DNA of 64,000 bases, taken from the NCBI GenBank assembly GCA_023384105.1, contig JAHDXR010000004.1, positions 124,001-188,000 of the forward strand. The letters are read 5' to 3'. Positions 39,479 to 51,195 of this stretch are shown here, piece after piece. The position numbers and the translations under genes were made by a program. The notes under the pieces are model-generated. The model worked only from the letters and a program-made list of their open reading frames with translations. It did not search any database and had not been told where the DNA came from. Every line of letters starts with the position of its first letter. Position 1 is the first letter of the stretch. This DNA is from Hyphomonadaceae bacterium (GTDB lineage: Bacteria > Pseudomonadota > Alphaproteobacteria > Caulobacterales > Aquidulcibacteraceae).

Positions 39479-40420
39479 ATGGCGTTCGTCCGCGTCCCAG
39501 GCAACGACATACCCGAGGGCGCGGAAGAGCATTGGCTCGAAGGCCGCGGCGGCGTGAAGGTGCGGGTGATGACCGCGCCGGCGATCGGCGCGCCCCGCGG
39601 CTCCGTCATCATCGCCCCCGGCCGCACCGAATTCATCGAAAAGTACTTCGAAGCGACCCGCGAGCTGCAGGCTCGCGGGTTCGCCGTTTTCTGCATCGAC
39701 TGGCGCGGGCAGGGCTTGTCCGGCCGCGAAGTCGAGAACGGCCTCAAGGGCCACTTCGCCAGCTTCGACGATCCGGTGAACGATCTGTCCACGGCGCTGA
39801 AGCTGCTGGCGTCGAAACTGCCGCGTCCCTATATCGGCCTCGCCCATTCAATGGGCGGCGCCATCATGCTGCGCGCCTTGCAGACGCGCCGCATCGAACT
39901 CGACGGCGCGGCGTTCTCCGCGCCGATGTGGGGCATCCAGGGCCTCACCGACATGGCCAAGAAGTACGTGCGCTTCATGACCTCGCTCGGCGCCGGCGGC
40001 CAGTTCGCACCCAGCGTCGAGAAGAAGTGGAAGCGCGAGAACTTCAAGAAGAACCCGGTCACGCACGACAAGGAGCGCCACGCGCGCTGCCAGGGCCTGA
40101 TCGCCGAGGAGCCGCGCCTCGCGCTCGCCGGCCCGACCGTCGGCTGGGTCGCGGCCGCCATGGACGCGATCGAGTCGTTCACGCAGCCGGGCGCGCTTGC
40201 GCACGTGCGCATTCCGGTCCTGGTCGCCACGGCGGGCGAGGAGCAGCTGGTCGACAACGCCAGCCACCCGGCGGTCGTTGAGCAATTGCCGGAAGCACGC
40301 CACATCACCATCGTCGGCGCCAAGCACGAAATCCTGATGGAGACGGACGAACTCCGCAATCAGTTCTGGGCGGAGTTCGACCAACTGGCGGAGCGCGTGG
40401 CGCCGCATCAGGCCCGATAA
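39479..40420 (+). CDS. Alpha/beta hydrolase (monoacylglycerol lipase / lysophospholipase type)
   Basis: A 313-residue serine hydrolase. The oxyanion region is VIIAPGRTEFIEKYFE, the nucleophile elbow GLAHSMGGA (Ser near 124), acid in VATAGEEQLVDNAS, and His in VGAKHEILMETDE. The layout resembles PldB/monoglyceride lipases (FCIDWRGQGLSGR). No signal peptide is seen, so it acts in the cytoplasm. It probably forms a two-gene unit with the SCP2 gene, cleaving lysophospholipids or monoacylglycerols. Confidence 0.92.
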   Translation: MAFVRVPGNDIPEGAEEHWLEGRGGVKVRVMTAPAIGAPRGSVIIAPGRTEFIEKYFEATRELQARGFAVFCIDWRGQGLSGREVENGLKGHFASFDDPVNDLSTALKLLASKLPRPYIGLAHSMGGAIMLRALQTRRIELDGAAFSAPMWGIQGLTDMAKKYVRFMTSLGAGGQFAPSVEKKWKRENFKKNPVTHDKERHARCQGLIAEEPRLALAGPTVGWVAAAMDAIESFTQPGALAHVRIPVLVATAGEEQLVDNASHPAVVEQLPEARHITIVGAKHEILMETDELRNQFWAEFDQLAERVAPHQAR

Positions 40421-40548
40421 GGTAAAGCCCGCAATCACCATTGCGACAGCCGCGTGAAGTTTCCGCGAAATGAGCGTCGCCGTCGCCGGCGTCAACTTCG
40501 GCTTAGCAGGCCGCGCAGCAAGTGCTTCGCGCCCTTCAGGAGAGACGC

Positions 40549-41934
40549 GTGCGCGCCGGCGACATCATCCGTGCCATTGAACCGATCGACGAGCGGGCGA
40601 CGGGGATCGACGCCTACAACCGCTTCGCGGCGGATCCCAGCCTGCTCGCCGTCGGCGTCGTCGACCCGGAGGCGCGGCCGGTCGGCTTGCTCACGCGCGC
40701 GGGATTTGCGCTCAAGATGGCGGATCGCTTCGGCCGCGCTCTTTACGAGAAGCGGCCGCTCTCGCTGTTCCTGCCGCCCGATCTGCTTCTGGTTGATGTC
40801 GCGACGCCGCTTCCGGCTCTGAACGCCACGATTCTCCAGCGTCACGACGGAGCGCTGCTGGAAGGGTTCGTCGGCGTCAGCGACGGCCGTTACGCAGGCG
40901 TGGGCACCGGCGTCGATGTCTTGCGCGCCACCGCCGAAGCGGCCGCGCGAACGTCGAAGCGGCTGGCGGCCGAACGCGCGCGCAGCAGGTCGATCGAAGC
41001 GTCGCTGCTTGAGCTGTTCCGCAGCGCCGATGCGCTGGCGGCCAGCAAGCGGGACGCGCTGCAGCGGAGCGGCGCGGTCCTGCCGCCCCGCGCCGTACAG
41101 TCGGAGCCGACGCAGCTGGCGGAACTGTTTCCCCACATCGAGCGTCTCTTCGCCGAGATCCGCGCGCGCGACGAGGCTTTGTTCGAAGCGCTGGATACGG
41201 CTGAGCGCGCCAATCAGGCGAAGACCCAATTCCTCGCCAACACCAGCCACGAACTGCGCACGCCGCTCAACGCCATCATCGGCTACGCCGAGCTGCTGCA
41301 GGACGTGGCCGGCGACCACGACGATGCGAACATGGCCAAGGACGCCGGCCGCATCGCCGACGCGGGGCGCCACCTGCTGCGGCTGATCAACGACATTCTC
41401 GACATGTCGAAGATGGAGGCCGGCAAGCTCCTGGTCAGCGTCGACGAATTCGACCTGCCCGCCTTGATACGCGAGGCCGTAGCCACGCTCGCGCTGCAGG
41501 CGCGCAGCAACGATGTCAAGCTCCACACCGATATCGGGCCCGACGTGGGCGTAGTGCACAGCGATGCGATGCGGGTTCGTCAGTGTTTGCTGAACCTGCT
41601 CTCGAACGCGGTGAAGTTCACGCGCGGCGGCGCCGTCGTGGTGCGCGCTCAGCGCTGTCGCGTCATGGCCGGCGACGGCGTGCGCGTCAGCGTCATCGAC
41701 ACCGGCATCGGCATGACGCCCGAGGAGGCGGCGAAACTGTTTCAGCCCTTTATGCAGGCCAATGCGGAAACGGCCCGGACCTATGGCGGCACCGGGCTCG
41801 GCCTCGCGATCACCAAGCGGTTCGCGAACATGCTGGGCGGCGACGTCACGGTCACGAGCGCGCGCGGCATGGGGTCGTGTTTCACGCTGAGCCTGCCCGC
41901 CCGGCTCGAGATCTCCGAGGCGCGGGCGGCTTAA
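40549..41934 (+). CDS. Soluble CBS-domain sensor histidine kinase
   Basis: A 461-residue cytoplasmic kinase. An N-terminal CBS-pair-like region ([39 protein letters not shown]) is followed by a coiled linker. The intact H-box is [23 protein letters not shown] (His234), and the HATPase domain has N-box [17 protein letters not shown]1 [10 protein letters not shown] and G2 [10 protein letters not shown]. All catalytic elements are present. The GTG at 40549 follows GGAGA closely and is preferred over the GTG at 40522. No membrane helix or adjacent regulator is present, so its output is unknown. It is the catalytic counterpart of the degenerate kinase at 35518. Confidence 0.9.
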   Translation: MRAGDIIRAIEPIDERATGIDAYNRFAADPSLLAVGVVDPEARPVGLLTRAGFALKMADRFGRALYEKRPLSLFLPPDLLLVDVATPLPALNATILQRHDGALLEGFVGVSDGRYAGVGTGVDVLRATAEAAARTSKRLAAERARSRSIEASLLELFRSADALAASKRDALQRSGAVLPPRAVQSEPTQLAELFPHIERLFAEIRARDEALFEALDTAERANQAKTQFLANTSHELRTPLNAIIGYAELLQDVAGDHDDANMAKDAGRIADAGRHLLRLINDILDMSKMEAGKLLVSVDEFDLPALIREAVATLALQARSNDVKLHTDIGPDVGVVHSDAMRVRQCLLNLLSNAVKFTRGGAVVVRAQRCRVMAGDGVRVSVIDTGIGMTPEEAAKLFQPFMQANAETARTYGGTGLGLAITKRFANMLGGDVTVTSARGMGSCFTLSLPARLEISEARAA

Positions 41935-41947
41935 AGCGCCATGCCCT

Positions 41948-42026
41948 CATGGACCGCCGGCGTCCCGCCGGCCTGCGCGAACTTCTGCAAGCATTACGCA
42001 GGCCGGCGGGACGCCGGCGGTCCATG
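41948..42026. repeat. Perfect 30-bp inverted repeat (GGACCGCCGGC family, copy 1)
   Basis: Arms at 41948-41977 and 41997-42026 are exact reverse complements over 30 bases, with a 19-base loop. The core GGACCGCCGGCGTCCCGCCG recurs at 45205 and 51843. It sits between two convergent genes, so the transcribed hairpin can end both transcripts. It is a REP-like dispersed palindromic element. Confidence 0.9.
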
Positions 42027-42034
42027 GGGCGGTG

Positions 42035-45145
<3,111 letters not shown>

Positions 45146-45166
45146 CTCCCCGCTCCGCGTGAGCAT

Positions 45167-45196
45167 GGGCGGCGCAGCAATGCGCCGCCCTTTTTC
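45167..45196 (+). terminator. katG terminator
   Basis: GGGCGGCGCA (45167-45176) and TGCGCCGCCC (45181-45190) form a perfect 10-bp stem with a GCAA (GNRA) loop, followed by TTTTT. It lies 21 bases after the katG stop. Confidence 0.95.
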
Positions 45197-45204
45197 TATG
45201 CGCC

Positions 45205-45376
45205 TATGGACCGCCGGCGTCCCGCCGGCATGCGAGGGCGTGTGGCGGCGCGCGTCGCCTTCGACAGGCTCAGGCCGACGCTCCCGTGGCGCGGTTCGGC
45301 GTTTGAGATGGCGTCATGCTGAGCTTGTCGAAGCACGATGCCGCGGCGCAGGCCGGCGGGACGCCGGCGGTCCATA
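45205..45376. repeat. Nested inverted repeat (GGACCGCCGGC family, copy 2)
   Basis: Outer arms of 25 bp at 45205-45229 and 45352-45376 are exact reverse complements and carry the same core as copy 1. Between them lies a second inverted pair, TTCGACAGGCTCAG (45260-45273) and CTGAGCTTGTCGAA (45319-45332), one mismatch apart, a sequence type known as a dispersed repeat in many proteobacteria. The remainder of the gap to the next gene (45377-45496) holds no gene I can support. Confidence 0.85.
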
Positions 45377-45496
45377 TTGGGCTTGCGCGCGATGCCCGCT
45401 CGCCCTGGGTTCCGGGTCTGCGGCGCATGCGCGCCTCCGCCCGGAATGACTCGCGAGCTTGCAAGCGAACCGCGTGCGGGCGGTCCATAGCGGCGC

Positions 45497-46237
45497 TCAG
45501 TGCAGCCCCAGCGCGCGCGCCTTGGCGCGCAGGCGCCGGTCATAGTCGTCGGCCAGCGCCGTCAGCGCGGCGGCGCCGTCGCCGGTGAAGGCGGGGCCGT
45601 GCATCAGCGCCAGCGTGCGCGGCTTCAGCTCCGCCAGCTTGCGCAAGGTCGCGCCCATGGCGGGGTTGAGCGCGGAATAGTTGGCGATGTCTTCGCCCGC
45701 GATGGCGGCGGCGACGATATCGCTCTCGGTCGTGTCGTCGCATGCGCCGTACTGCGTAAAGAGATCGCCGCACAGCAGCGTGCCGGTGGTTTCTTCGTAG
45801 ATCAGGCCCGCTTCCCAGCCGTGCGGCACGTGCGGCGTGTCGAGATAGCGCGCGCGCTTGCCGCCGAGATCGATCGCTTCGCCGTGCTGCAGCACGCGCG
45901 GCGCGCGATCGGCCTGGTCGTTGAGCGAGACCGCCGCCGCCGTCATGCCGTGCGCGACTTCGGCGGTCGGCGCGATGGCGAGCCATTCGTTCATGGAGCC
46001 GCACTCGTCGGCTTCGTAATGGCCGAAGCTGATCCAGCGCAGGCTCGACGGTGCCGCCAGCTCGGCGACGGCCTCGCGCACCAGCGGGAAGAGGCCGCGC
46101 ATGCCGGTGTGGAAGAGCAGCGGTTCGTCGCCCCGGATCAGGAACTGGTTGAAGCAGAGGCCGGTGGGCGGGACGTCCGGAATGAATGTCGACAGCCGGA
46201 AAACGCCGTCCGCGATCTCGCTGATCCTGGTTTCCAT
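45497..46237 (-). CDS. Metallo-beta-lactamase-fold protein, ODP/flavodiiron-like
   Basis: A 246-residue protein with a metallo-beta-lactamase fold of the oxygen-binding diiron (ODP) type: FLIRGDEPLLFHTGMRGLF, FGHYEADECGSMNEW (H-x-E-x-D-E in place of H-x-E-x-D-H), a later DTPHVPHGW, CGDLFTQYG and LALMHGPAFTG. Flavodiiron relatives reduce O2 or NO, but no flavodoxin domain is present here. The ATG at 46237 is preferred. It is divergent from a TetR-type regulator across a palindrome and close to an NO reductase, so a role in NO or oxygen sensing/reduction is plausible but unproven. Confidence 0.8.
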   Translation of the reverse strand: METRISEIADGVFRLSTFIPDVPPTGLCFNQFLIRGDEPLLFHTGMRGLFPLVREAVAELAAPSSLRWISFGHYEADECGSMNEWLAIAPTAEVAHGMTAAAVSLNDQADRAPRVLQHGEAIDLGGKRARYLDTPHVPHGWEAGLIYEETTGTLLCGDLFTQYGACDDTTESDIVAAAIAGEDIANYSALNPAMGATLRKLAELKPRTLALMHGPAFTGDGAAALTALADDYDRRLRAKARALGLH

Positions 46238-46257
46238 GACGGCCTCCGGGCCTTCCA

Positions 46258-46290
46258 ATATTGACAATACACAACTGTGTATTCAAATAT
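46258..46290. promoter_or_regulatory. Divergent promoters with shared palindromic operator
   Basis: An AT-rich pocket holds the perfect palindrome AATACACA-AC-TGTGTATT (46266-46283). On the minus strand TTGAAT (46286-46281), 17 bases and CAATAT (46263-46258) form a promoter for the diiron-like gene. On the plus strand TTGACA (46261-46266) precedes an AAATAT (46285-46290) -10-like box for the regulator. The palindrome occupies both spacers, the classic position for a TetR repressor operator. Confidence 0.7.
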
Positions 46291-46338
46291 GGAGCTTAGG
46301 TCAACGTGGGTGCACATACTTGTGCAACGAAAAATGTA

Positions 46339-46905
46339 ATGGCCCGTACGTACACGCTTAAGCGCCGCGCCGAGAGCCAGGCGCAGACGCGCCGGCGCAT
46401 CGTCGAGGCCGCGGTGGAGCTGCACTCGACGATCGGCCCGGCCAACACCACGGTCAGCATGATCGCCGAGAAGGCCGGCGTGCAGCGCCACACCTTCTAC
46501 AAGCACTTTCCCGACGAACGCAGCGTGCTGATGGCGTGTTCGAGCCATTCGCTGGAGCGCGATCCGATGCCGGACGCCGAAGCGTGGCTCGCGACCGCCG
46601 ACAAGGGCGAGCGGCTGCGCGTCGGGTTGAGTGCGGTGTACAATTGGTATGCGCGCAACGAGAGCTTGATCGCGTGCGTGCTGCGCGATGCGCAGACGCA
46701 CGAACTGGTGCGCGAGATCATGGCGCTGCGCTACGGGCCAAGCGTCGGCGCCTGGCGGGACGTGCTGGGCGCGAAGTTGAAGCACAAGCAACGCGCGATG
46801 CTCGCGCTGGCGCTGAGTTATCACACTTGGCGCACGCTGGTGCGCGAAGCGGGTCTGAAGCAAGCGGATGCGGTGAAGGCGATGGCGCAGGCCGTGGCTG
46901 CATAG
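46339..46905 (+). CDS. TetR-family transcriptional regulator
   Basis: A 188-residue one-component regulator. Residues from about 14 to 62 form the TetR DNA-binding domain (AESQAQTRRRIVEAAVELHSTIGPANTTVSMIAEKAGVQRHTFYKHFPDERSVLMAC), with helix-turn-helix SMIAEKAGVQRHTFYKHF. The C-terminal helical ligand domain is unassigned. The ATG at 46339 fits the domain; an upstream in-frame start at 46306 would add 11 residues. The 18-bp palindrome in the divergent gap is its likely operator, controlling itself and the diiron-like gene, and perhaps the NO reductase downstream. Confidence 0.92.
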   Translation: MARTYTLKRRAESQAQTRRRIVEAAVELHSTIGPANTTVSMIAEKAGVQRHTFYKHFPDERSVLMACSSHSLERDPMPDAEAWLATADKGERLRVGLSAVYNWYARNESLIACVLRDAQTHELVREIMALRYGPSVGAWRDVLGAKLKHKQRAMLALALSYHTWRTLVREAGLKQADAVKAMAQAVAA

Positions 46906-47085
46906 CGCGCGCTTCAACCCTGCAAGCATTGTGGTCTTACAGACGTTGAGCGGACATGTTGCCGCGTGGATCGTCTCAAAGGTTCCCCAAGCCGCTTTCC
47001 GCTCGTACTGTTCCGAATATGCGGCGCCTTGAGCGATGGCGCCGCCGGGGTACATTTGCGCTTATCTGAATCGAGAGGGCCGAGC

Positions 47086-49383
47086 ATGAACAGCGCCAAG
47101 CAGTTGTGGACGTTGCTGGTATTGCTTCTGGTGGTTTCGTTCGCCGTGCTGCTGTGGAGCGGGCGCGAGATCGAGATCGCGAAGCCACCCATGCCCGAAA
47201 GCGTGATCTCCGAATCAGGCGAGACCGTCTACAGCCGGCAGGAAATCGAGCAGGGCCGCCGGATCTGGCAATCGATCGGCGGCCAGCAGCTGGGCTCGAT
47301 CTGGGGGCACGGCGGCCTTGTCGCGCCGGACTGGTCGGCCGATTGGCTCCATCGCGAAGTGATCGCCATCCTCGATCAATGGGCGCAAGCCGAGCAGGGC
47401 GCAGCCTGGGCCGAACTCAGCGAAGAAGAACAGAACGCCCTGCAGGGCAGGCTGCGCGCGCGCATCCGCCAGAACACATACGATTCCGAGACCGGCGTAA
47501 TCACGCTCGCCGATGAGCGCGCCCAAGCCATTCGGACCGTGTCCGGCCACTACGAGCGCCTGTTCGGCGACGATCCCGCCTACAACGAGCTGCGCGAAAA
47601 CTACGCGATGAAGAACGGCACGGTGGCCGATCCCGAAGATCGCCGCCTGCTCAGCGCCTTCTTCTGGTGGACCGCGTGGGCCGCCGTCACCGAGCGCCCC
47701 GGCGACACCGTGACCTACACCAACAACTGGCCGAGCGAGCCGCTGGTCGGCAACCGCCCGCCGGCAAGCATGTTCCTGTGGTCCGCCTTCAGCGTCACCT
47801 TCCTGCTCGCCGGCATCGCTCTGCTCGGCTGGCACTACGCGCGCACGCACGCGCGCAAGGAAGAGCCGCACGATCTGCCGGCCGTCGATCCGATGCGCAG
47901 TGTCATCGTCACGCCGTCGATGATCGCCACCGGCAAGTATTTCTGGGTCGTGCTCGCGCTGTTTCTCGTGCAGATTCTGCTCGGCGCGCTCACCGCGCAT
48001 TATCAAGTCGAAGGCCAGCTCGTCTACGGCTACGAGATGGCGGAGCTTTTCCCGTACTCCATCACCCGCACCTGGCACACGCAGCTCGCCGTGCTCTGGA
48101 TCGCGACGGCCTGGCTCGGCACCGGCCTTTACATGGCGCCGGCGATCTCGGGCGTAGAGCCGAAGTTCCAGGCGCTCGGCGTCAACGTGCTGTGGGTCTG
48201 CCTGCTGATCATCGTGGTCGGTTCATTCGCCGGGCAGTGGCTGGCGGTGATGCAGCGGCTCGACATCGACCAGAATTTCTGGTGGGGCCACCAGGGCTGG
48301 GAGTACGCGGACATGGGCCGCTTCTGGCAATGGTTCCTGTTCGCCGGCCTGATGATCTGGCTGTTCCTGGTCGGCCGCGCGCTGTTGCCCGCGCTGCGCA
48401 CCAACAGCGAGTCGCGCTCGATCATCGCGCTCTTCTTCCTGTCGGCGGTCGCGATCGGGCTGTTCTACGGCGCGGCGCTGTTGTGGAACGAGCACACGCA
48501 CCTGTCGATCGTCGAGTATTGGCGCTGGTGGCTGGTGCATCTGTGGGTCGAAGGCTTCTTCGAAGTGTTCGCCACCGCCGTCATCGCCTTCCTGTTCACC
48601 AGGCTCGGCCTGCTGCCGGTGAAGACCGCGACGGTCGCGGTGCTGTTCGCCACCATCGTGTTCATGGCCGGCGGCGTGCTGGGCACGCTCCACCATCTCT
48701 ACTTCGCCGGCTCTCCGACGCCGGTGCTGGCGCTGGGCGCGAGCTTCTCCGCCCTCGAAGTGGTGCCGCTCGCCTATATCGGCTTCGAGGCCTACGATCA
48801 GTGGCGGCTGTCGGGCGCGACGCCGTGGATGCGCCGCTACAAATGGCCGGTGATGTTCTTCCTGGCCGTGGCGTTCTGGAACATCGTCGGCGCCGGCCTG
48901 TTCGGCTTCCTGATCAACCCGCCGCTTTCGCTGTACTACATGCAGGGCCTCAACCTGACGCCGCTGCACGGACACACCGCTCTGTTCGGCGTCTACGGCA
49001 TGCTCGGCATCGGGCTGGTGCTGTTCTGCCTGCGCAGCATGAAGCCTGACCTGGTCTGGAACGAAGGCCTGCTCAAGACCTCGTTCTGGTGCTTCAATAT
49101 CGGCCTGGCCGGCATGGCCTTGCTGACGCTGCTGCCGCTGGGCGTGATGCAATTGATAGCCGCGATCAACAACGGCTACTGGTACGCGCGCTCCGAGCTG
49201 TTCATGCAGCAGCCGTTCGTCGATCTGCTGGTATGGATGCGCGTGCCCGGTGACACCATCTTCGCCATCGGCGCGCTGACCTTCGCCTTGTTCGTCGCCA
49301 GCCTGTGGCTCACGCCGAGGCGCGAGGTGCCGGAAGACGAACGGCCGATCGAGCCGAAAGAGCCGGCGCGGCCGACCGCCTGA
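47086..49383 (+). CDS. norB: Quinol-dependent nitric oxide reductase (qNOR)
   Basis: A 765-residue single-subunit NorB/NorZ that reduces 2 NO to N2O with electrons from quinol. It has an N-terminal helix and an extended periplasmic cytochrome-c-like domain without a haem c motif (EIEQGRRIWQSIGGQQLGSIWGHG, ending before residue 260), which identifies the qNOR class. About 12-13 further helices carry the haem and FeB histidines (ITRTWHTQLAVLW, WNEHTHLSIVEYWRWWLVHLWVEGFFEVF, TLHHLYFAG, LHGHTALFGVYG). The ATG at 47086 gives the usual N-terminal anchor. It supports NO detoxification rather than full denitrification, as no other denitrification gene is present. Confidence 0.95.
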   Translation: MNSAKQLWTLLVLLLVVSFAVLLWSGREIEIAKPPMPESVISESGETVYSRQEIEQGRRIWQSIGGQQLGSIWGHGGLVAPDWSADWLHREVIAILDQWAQAEQGAAWAELSEEEQNALQGRLRARIRQNTYDSETGVITLADERAQAIRTVSGHYERLFGDDPAYNELRENYAMKNGTVADPEDRRLLSAFFWWTAWAAVTERPGDTVTYTNNWPSEPLVGNRPPASMFLWSAFSVTFLLAGIALLGWHYARTHARKEEPHDLPAVDPMRSVIVTPSMIATGKYFWVVLALFLVQILLGALTAHYQVEGQLVYGYEMAELFPYSITRTWHTQLAVLWIATAWLGTGLYMAPAISGVEPKFQALGVNVLWVCLLIIVVGSFAGQWLAVMQRLDIDQNFWWGHQGWEYADMGRFWQWFLFAGLMIWLFLVGRALLPALRTNSESRSIIALFFLSAVAIGLFYGAALLWNEHTHLSIVEYWRWWLVHLWVEGFFEVFATAVIAFLFTRLGLLPVKTATVAVLFATIVFMAGGVLGTLHHLYFAGSPTPVLALGASFSALEVVPLAYIGFEAYDQWRLSGATPWMRRYKWPVMFFLAVAFWNIVGAGLFGFLINPPLSLYYMQGLNLTPLHGHTALFGVYGMLGIGLVLFCLRSMKPDLVWNEGLLKTSFWCFNIGLAGMALLTLLPLGVMQLIAAINNGYWYARSELFMQQPFVDLLVWMRVPGDTIFAIGALTFALFVASLWLTPRREVPEDERPIEPKEPARPTA

Positions 49384-49392
49384 CGAGGGGGC

Positions 49393-49800
49393 ATGGAGGA
49401 CTTCTATCTGCAGATCCGGCACGTCCACATCGCGTCGGTGTTGGCGAGCGGCGGCCTGTTCCTGCTGCGCGGGCTGGGCGTCAACGTCTTCGGCGCCGGC
49501 TGGCCGATGTGGGCGCCGGTGCGCTACCTGAGCTACACGGTCGACACCGTGCTGCTCACCGCGGCGCTGATGCTGATGACGATCGTGCATCAGTATCCGT
49601 TCGTCCATCACTGGCTGACGGTGAAGGTGGTGCTGCTCGTCGTCTACGTCGTGCTCGGCAGCTTCGCCCTGAAGCGCGCCAAGACGCGGCGGGCGCGGCT
49701 GGGTTTCTACCTTGCGGCGCTGCTGGTGTTCGCTTTCATCCTCAGCGTCGCCCGCGCGCACGATCCGTTGGGTGTGTTCGTGACGGGGCGCGTGTGGTGA
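49393..49800 (+). CDS. SirB2-family membrane protein
   Basis: A 135-residue protein with four hydrophobic helices: YLQIRHVHIASVLASGGLFLLRGLGV, YLSYTVDTVLLTAALMLM, WLTVKVVLLVVYVVLGSFALKR and FYLAALLVFAFILSVARAHDP. The R-H-x-H start, the V-D-T and the final S-x-A-R-x-H-D-P match the SirB2/SirB family, whose function is not firmly known. Conserved His residues could bind haem. It follows the NO reductase stop by nine bases and is probably cotranscribed with it. Confidence 0.88.
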   Translation: MEDFYLQIRHVHIASVLASGGLFLLRGLGVNVFGAGWPMWAPVRYLSYTVDTVLLTAALMLMTIVHQYPFVHHWLTVKVVLLVVYVVLGSFALKRAKTRRARLGFYLAALLVFAFILSVARAHDPLGVFVTGRVW

Positions 49801-49903
49801 AAGTTGGCCGGAGGCGGAGGCGGCGGGCGTTACACTGATGCGATGCTTGCAAGATAAGACGTGTGAGCTTGCAGGCAGAGTGCTCGCATCTTACGCAGAG
49901 AGC

Positions 49904-50330
49904 ATGGCCGAAACTCGTCTTCGGAATGAACGTATCGCTCGACGGCTATGTCGACCACGGCCGGTTCGCGCCGGATCCGGCGCGAGGCGATTTGCGCGCG
50001 TTCGCGCAAGCATGGCGGGCGATGCCGAAAATGGGTGGCCTCGCGCTCGCTGAAGGAAGTCGGGCCGAACGCGACGCTTGTCGGCGATGATTTCGAGGCG
50101 GCGATACGAAAGCTAAAAGCTGAGGTCGATGGCGAGATCGAAGTTGGCGGGCCAAAGCTGGCGGCGAGCTTGGGCAAACTCGGGCTGATCGACGAGTATC
50201 ACCTTTCCTTCACGACGTGGTGCTCGGGCAGGGCAACCCGTTCTTCGCCGGAGTGCGGCCCCCGCTACGGTTGACTGCGAGCGACCGCATCGGCGAGAGC
50301 GCGATCAGGCTGACGTACGCGCCAATCTGA
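49904..50330 (+). pseudogene. Broken DHFR/RibD-C-like reductase gene
   Basis: Three pieces in different frames together recall a RibD C-terminal/DHFR-like protein. Piece 1 (49911-50027) reads KLVFGMNVSLDGYVDHGRF and WRAMPKM. Piece 2 (50036-50215) reads SLKEVGPNATLVGDDFEAAIRKLKAE, EIEVGGPKLAASLGKLGLIDEYHL. Piece 3 (50217-50330) reads VVLGQGNPFFAGVRPPLRL, then LTYAPI and stop. The middle of the fold, between GRF and WRAMPK, is largely missing and at least two frameshifts separate the pieces. It is no longer functional. Confidence 0.8.
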
Positions 50331-50370
50331 TTGCCGCAGTCCGAAAACATTGAAGCTGCGCCGGAGATCG

Positions 50371-51093
50371 TCAGCTTCGGCCGCGACCGCGCACTTCGCT
50401 AGGTGTCTTGCCGGTCCAGCGTTTGAACGCGCGTGAGAAAGAGGCCGGGTCGGAAAAGCCGACGAGATAAGCCGTCTCGTTCACCGAGGCCTTGCCCGAT
50501 CGCAAATAGAGTTCCGCCATGCGGTGTCGCAGCGCATCGAGCACGTTCTCGTAGCTCGTTTCCTCCGCCCGAAGCCTTCGGAAGAGCGTCTGACGGCTGA
50601 ACCCAAGCTTGGCTGCGAGGAAGTTGCGCGGCCCGCATGTCAGGCGCGCAAAAGCCGTCTCGGTGATTTCAGGAAAGGCGTTGGGGTCGATGCGATTGTC
50701 AACCAGCCAAAGCGAACCGTCGCGTTCGATCAAAGCGAACCTCGGATCGGCGCTTGCGTTTTCGGTTTCCAACGCAAGCCTGCCGAAGCGATTCAATTGA
50801 AGAAACGCTTCTCCCATGTTCTCCGAAGCGTTCATGATGAGGCCGACGATCGAAACATCCGACATGTCGACCGCTTCGCCGTAGTGCAGCGCCAGACCCG
50901 GATCGGCGCACGCGCGCTGGGCCGCCCGCATCAACGCCGCATACGCTGAAGCCGAAACGCGATTGTCAGGATCGTCGAGCAGTGCGCCGTCGATGCCTGC
51001 TCCGACGAGCAGGCGCGCTGCATCTGCCCCTTTTGAGGCTGCGAAGTTGGCAAGGCCCGCGACCATGCCTGCGGAAACGGTCAAATCTGGCAC
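50371..51093 (-). CDS. AraC-family regulator with internal deletion
   Basis: The 240-residue product has the AraC 'arabinose-binding-like' N-terminal domain (residues 8 to about 158, with AQRACADPGLALHYGEAVDMSD) and an AraC DNA-binding half (AAKLGFSRQTLFRRLRAEETSYENVLDALRHRMA; YLVGFSDPASFSRAFKRWTGKTPSEVR). In the family about 90 residues separate the ETAFARLTCGPRNF segment from the helix-turn-helix. Here they join directly at residues 159-160 in frame. This removes the rest of the sensing domain and the first part of the DNA-binding domain, so the protein may be inactive or altered. It is divergent from the small membrane protein. Confidence 0.75.
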   Translation of the reverse strand: MPDLTVSAGMVAGLANFAASKGADAARLLVGAGIDGALLDDPDNRVSASAYAALMRAAQRACADPGLALHYGEAVDMSDVSIVGLIMNASENMGEAFLQLNRFGRLALETENASADPRFALIERDGSLWLVDNRIDPNAFPEITETAFARLTCGPRNFLAAKLGFSRQTLFRRLRAEETSYENVLDALRHRMAELYLRSGKASVNETAYLVGFSDPASFSRAFKRWTGKTPSEVRGRGRS

Positions 51094-51195
51094 GCAATGT
51101 CACCAGCGATCATGCGCCTGAAACGGCGAGCTATGGCCGTATAATCGAATATCGGCAAGGTGAGCCGCGTAACACAACAGGCATGGTGAAGACCG

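Noticed and set aside
46906-47085. NnrR/FNR or NsrR site before the NO reductase gene
   Set aside because: I looked for TTGAT-N4-ATCAA and for the NsrR palindrome and found only isolated TTGA words without the second half.
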